Source of the DNA: Nocardia farcinica
GTDB taxonomy: Bacteria > Actinomycetota > Actinomycetes > Mycobacteriales > Mycobacteriaceae
NCBI RefSeq assembly: GCF_001182745.1
Contig: NZ_LN868938.1
Span: forward strand, 1,116,001-1,180,000
Direction: 5' to 3'
DNA: 64,000 nucleotides
The notes below the pieces were generated by a model. It did not search any database, was not told where the DNA came from, and saw nothing but the letters and a program-made list of their open reading frames with translations. Made by a program: the position numbers and the translations under genes. The stretch's first letter is position 1; each line of letters starts with the position of its first letter. Shown here in pieces: positions 62,035 to 64,000 of this stretch.

Positions 62035-63864
62035 ATGAGCACTTCAGAAATCGGTTTCGCGCACGAGTCAGGCAAGACGGTGTACACCGTTCCCGAGGCG
62101 TTCCAGGAGACCCTCACGCTGCGCCCCGACCAGGTCGCGCTGCGGACCGTCGGCGGCACCACCGAGATCACCTGGCGCGAATACGGTGAACGGGTGCGCG
62201 CCCTGGCCGCCGGACTGGCCGCCCTCGGCCTGACGCACGGCGACACGATGGGCATCATGCTCACCAACCGGCCGGAGTTCAACCTGATCGACACCGCCGC
62301 CCTGCACGTGGGCGCCACCCCGTTCTCGGTGTACAATACCAGCTCCGCCGAGCAGATCACGCACCTGTTCGGCAACGCGGGCAACAAGATCGTCGTCACC
62401 GAGCAGGCCTTTCTCGACGTCATCCGCGCCACCGGCGTCGCGCTCGACCACATCATCGTCGTCGACGGCCCCGCCACCGGCACCCTCACCCTGGCCGAGG
62501 TGGAAGCCAACCCGCTGGCCGACTTCGACTTCGACGCCGCCTGGCGCGCGGTGCGCAACGACGACCTGGCCACCCTGATCTACACCTCCGGCACCACCGG
62601 CCCGTCCAAGGGCGTGGAGATCACCCACGCCAACGTGCTCGCTCAGATCACCGCGCTGGTCAGCGGCCCGCTGCGGGTCGGCCTGGACGACCGCGCGGTG
62701 TCCTACCTACCCGCCGCACACGTCGCCGACCGCATCTCCGGGCACGCCATCAACCTGGTCACCGGCATCCAGATCACCACCGTGCCCGACCCGCGCGAGA
62801 TCGCCGCCGCCCTGCCCGACGCCCGCCCCACCACCTTCTTCGGCGTGCCGCGGGTGTGGCAGAAGATCAAGGCCGGGGTGGAGGCCAAGCTCGCGAGCGA
62901 GCCGAGCCCGGTGAAGAAGAAGCTCGCCACCTGGGCGATCGAGACCGGTGTGGCGGCCGCGCGCGCCGACCTGGCCGGCAAGGGCCGCTCCCCCGTGCTG
63001 GCCGTGCAGCACCGGCTCGCCGAGAAACTGGTGCTGTCCAAGCTGCGCGCCGCGCTCGGCTTCGACGAGCTCGAGGTCGCCGCCTCGGGCGCCGCGCCCA
63101 TCCCCGCCGAGATCCTCGAGTTCTACCTCGGTCTCGGCTTCACCGTCAGCGAGGTGTGGGGCATGTCGGAGACCACCGGCGTGGGCACCTACACCGAACT
63201 GGACAAACCCCGCCCCGGCTCGGTCGGGCGCCCCGTCGACGGGGTGGAGGTGCGCCTGGACGCCGACGGCGAGGTGCTCATCCGCGGCCCCATCGTCACC
63301 CGCGGCTACCGCAACATGCCCGACAAGACCGCCGAGGCGATCGACGCCGAGGGCTGGCTGCACACCGGCGATGTCGGCACCCTCGACGAGGACGGCTACC
63401 TGCGCATCATCGACCGCAAGAAGGAACTGATCATCAACGAGGCGGGCAAGAACATCGCCCCCAGCAACATCGAGAACGCCGTCAAGGCCGCGTCCTCGCT
63501 GGTCGGTCAGGTCGTCGCGATCGGTGACGCCAAGCCCTACATCACCGCCCTGATCGTGCTCGACCCCGACATCGTGGCCCTGCGTGCCAAAGACCTCGGC
63601 GCCACCGACGCCGACCTGCCCACCCTGGTGCGCCGCCGCGAGATCGTCGACGAGGTGCACGCCGCGGTGAAGGCGGGCAACACCAAGCTCTCGCGGGTGG
63701 AGCAGATCAAACGCTTCACCATCGTCGGCGCGGTGTGGGAGCCCGGCGGCGACGAGCTGACCCCGAAGATGTCGCTCAAGCGCAAGCCGATCGCCGAGAA
63801 GTACGCCACCACCCTCGCCGAGCTCTACGCCGACCCGGCGCCCGAGCACATCGTCAACGTCTGA
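62035..63864 (+). CDS. Long-chain fatty-acid-CoA ligase (FadD15-like)
   Basis: 609 residues, ANL superfamily. P-loop LIYTSGTTGPSKGVEITH, A4/A5 region FFGVPRVWQKIKAG, adenylate motif VSEVWGMSETTGVGTYTE, hinge WLHTGDVGTLDEDGYLRIIDRKKELI and the catalytic C-terminal Lys in LTPKMSLKRKPIAEKY. This is the FadD11/FadD15 type, which activates fatty acids as acyl-CoA for degradation or lipid synthesis. The helical insert (VKKKLATWAIETGVAAARADLAGKGRSP) is typical of long-chain ligases. Start ATG 62035; the GGGAACAGGGAAT stretch just upstream could serve as its ribosome-binding site. Own transcription unit. Confidence 0.93.
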   Translation: MSTSEIGFAHESGKTVYTVPEAFQETLTLRPDQVALRTVGGTTEITWREYGERVRALAAGLAALGLTHGDTMGIMLTNRPEFNLIDTAALHVGATPFSVYNTSSAEQITHLFGNAGNKIVVTEQAFLDVIRATGVALDHIIVVDGPATGTLTLAEVEANPLADFDFDAAWRAVRNDDLATLIYTSGTTGPSKGVEITHANVLAQITALVSGPLRVGLDDRAVSYLPAAHVADRISGHAINLVTGIQITTVPDPREIAAALPDARPTTFFGVPRVWQKIKAGVEAKLASEPSPVKKKLATWAIETGVAAARADLAGKGRSPVLAVQHRLAEKLVLSKLRAALGFDELEVAASGAAPIPAEILEFYLGLGFTVSEVWGMSETTGVGTYTELDKPRPGSVGRPVDGVEVRLDADGEVLIRGPIVTRGYRNMPDKTAEAIDAEGWLHTGDVGTLDEDGYLRIIDRKKELIINEAGKNIAPSNIENAVKAASSLVGQVVAIGDAKPYITALIVLDPDIVALRAKDLGATDADLPTLVRRREIVDEVHAAVKAGNTKLSRVEQIKRFTIVGAVWEPGGDELTPKMSLKRKPIAEKYATTLAELYADPAPEHIVNV

Positions 63865-64000
63865 GGACCGTGTCACCAGCCGCAAGTCGGGGTGAATGCC
63901 GAGCATACGAGCAGTATCGATCCGTCGTCTGCCGTAATTGTCCGGTGCTGGTGGTGATTTCGGTGTCGCTTGCGCGGCTGTGGCGCGTGAGGTGGACCAG
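63865..64000. other. Intergenic tail, no gene recognised
   Basis: 136 bases after fadD up to the window edge. No reading frame with family signal and no hairpin strong enough to call. It may be the 5' region of a gene outside the window. Confidence 0.4.

Overview
The window is strongly G+C-rich, densely packed actinobacterial DNA. Mycothiol synthesis (MshC), a furA-katG pair, an F420-type luciferase-like oxidoreductase, an MmpL-type transporter, an MTB12-like lipoprotein, many TetR regulators and an IdeR-like iron box point to the Mycobacteriales. A soil Nocardia (or close relative such as Rhodococcus) is the best guess. That is inferred from gene content; no rRNA or other taxonomic marker is present. 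I saw no tRNA, rRNA or CRISPR array.

Layout. (1) 1-2.85 kb: end of a flavin reductase, a 14-TM-type MFS exporter, then an FBP-type zinc-finger protein translationally coupled to its own TetR regulator behind twin operator palindromes. (2) About 2.85-8.04 kb: an accessory block with an eroded Tn3-family transposase, a small secreted protein, a SnoaL-like protein, a lone AAA/ABC-type ATPase and a serine recombinase. Its right edge cuts into a second tetR. (3) 8-16.8 kb: GH3 beta-glucosidase, thioesterase, HxlR regulator divergent from an aldo/keto reductase, fructosamine-kinase-like protein, LLM oxidoreductase, a heme-utilisation-like DUF2470 protein and a YdjM-like membrane protein. (4) 16.9-19.6 kb: furA-katG with a strong terminator, followed by about 1.1 kb with no convincing gene. 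(5) 20.7-31.1 kb: NTF2-FMO flavin monooxygenase, divergent GAF regulator, molybdopterin oxidoreductase, two TetR genes, two crotonases, dienelactone hydrolase and an ATP-dependent DNA ligase.

(6) 31.1-37.7 kb: a tightly coupled catabolic operon (extradiol dioxygenase, FAH-family enzyme, flavin hydroxylase, 19-codon bridge ORF, cytochrome P450, SDR) divergent from a TetR gene with paired palindromes between them. (7) 37.8-39.1 kb: a glyoxalase-fold protein overlapped by a MerR-TipAS regulator. (8) 39.1-46.3 kb, minus strand: the conserved actinobacterial run uppP, histidine phosphatase, DUF3090, SCO1664-type kinase-like protein, mshC, then an MBL protein, DUF1992 and a serine hydrolase. (9) 46.5-51.1 kb: an atypical aldo/keto reductase, hmuTUV heme import with an iron box at the hmuT start and a 17-codon bridge ORF before hmuV, and an Excalibur lipoprotein. 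(10) 51.1-56.2 kb: NmrA-like/TetR divergent pair, DUF2568 plus MmpL transporter, and MTB12-like lipoprotein. (11) 56.3-63.9 kb: lipoprotein beta-propeller, DUF5703 and pyrD overlapping in tandem, a PfkB-fold protein that has lost its catalytic Asp, GTP cyclohydrolase II, and a FadD acyl-CoA synthetase.

The most interesting points are the kinase-like/zinc-ribbon/phosphatase trio of unknown function, the PfkB pseudokinase next to RibA, the catabolic operon of unknown substrate, the FBP-TetR module, and two short ORFs that each bridge an intercistronic gap by stop/start overlap at both ends.
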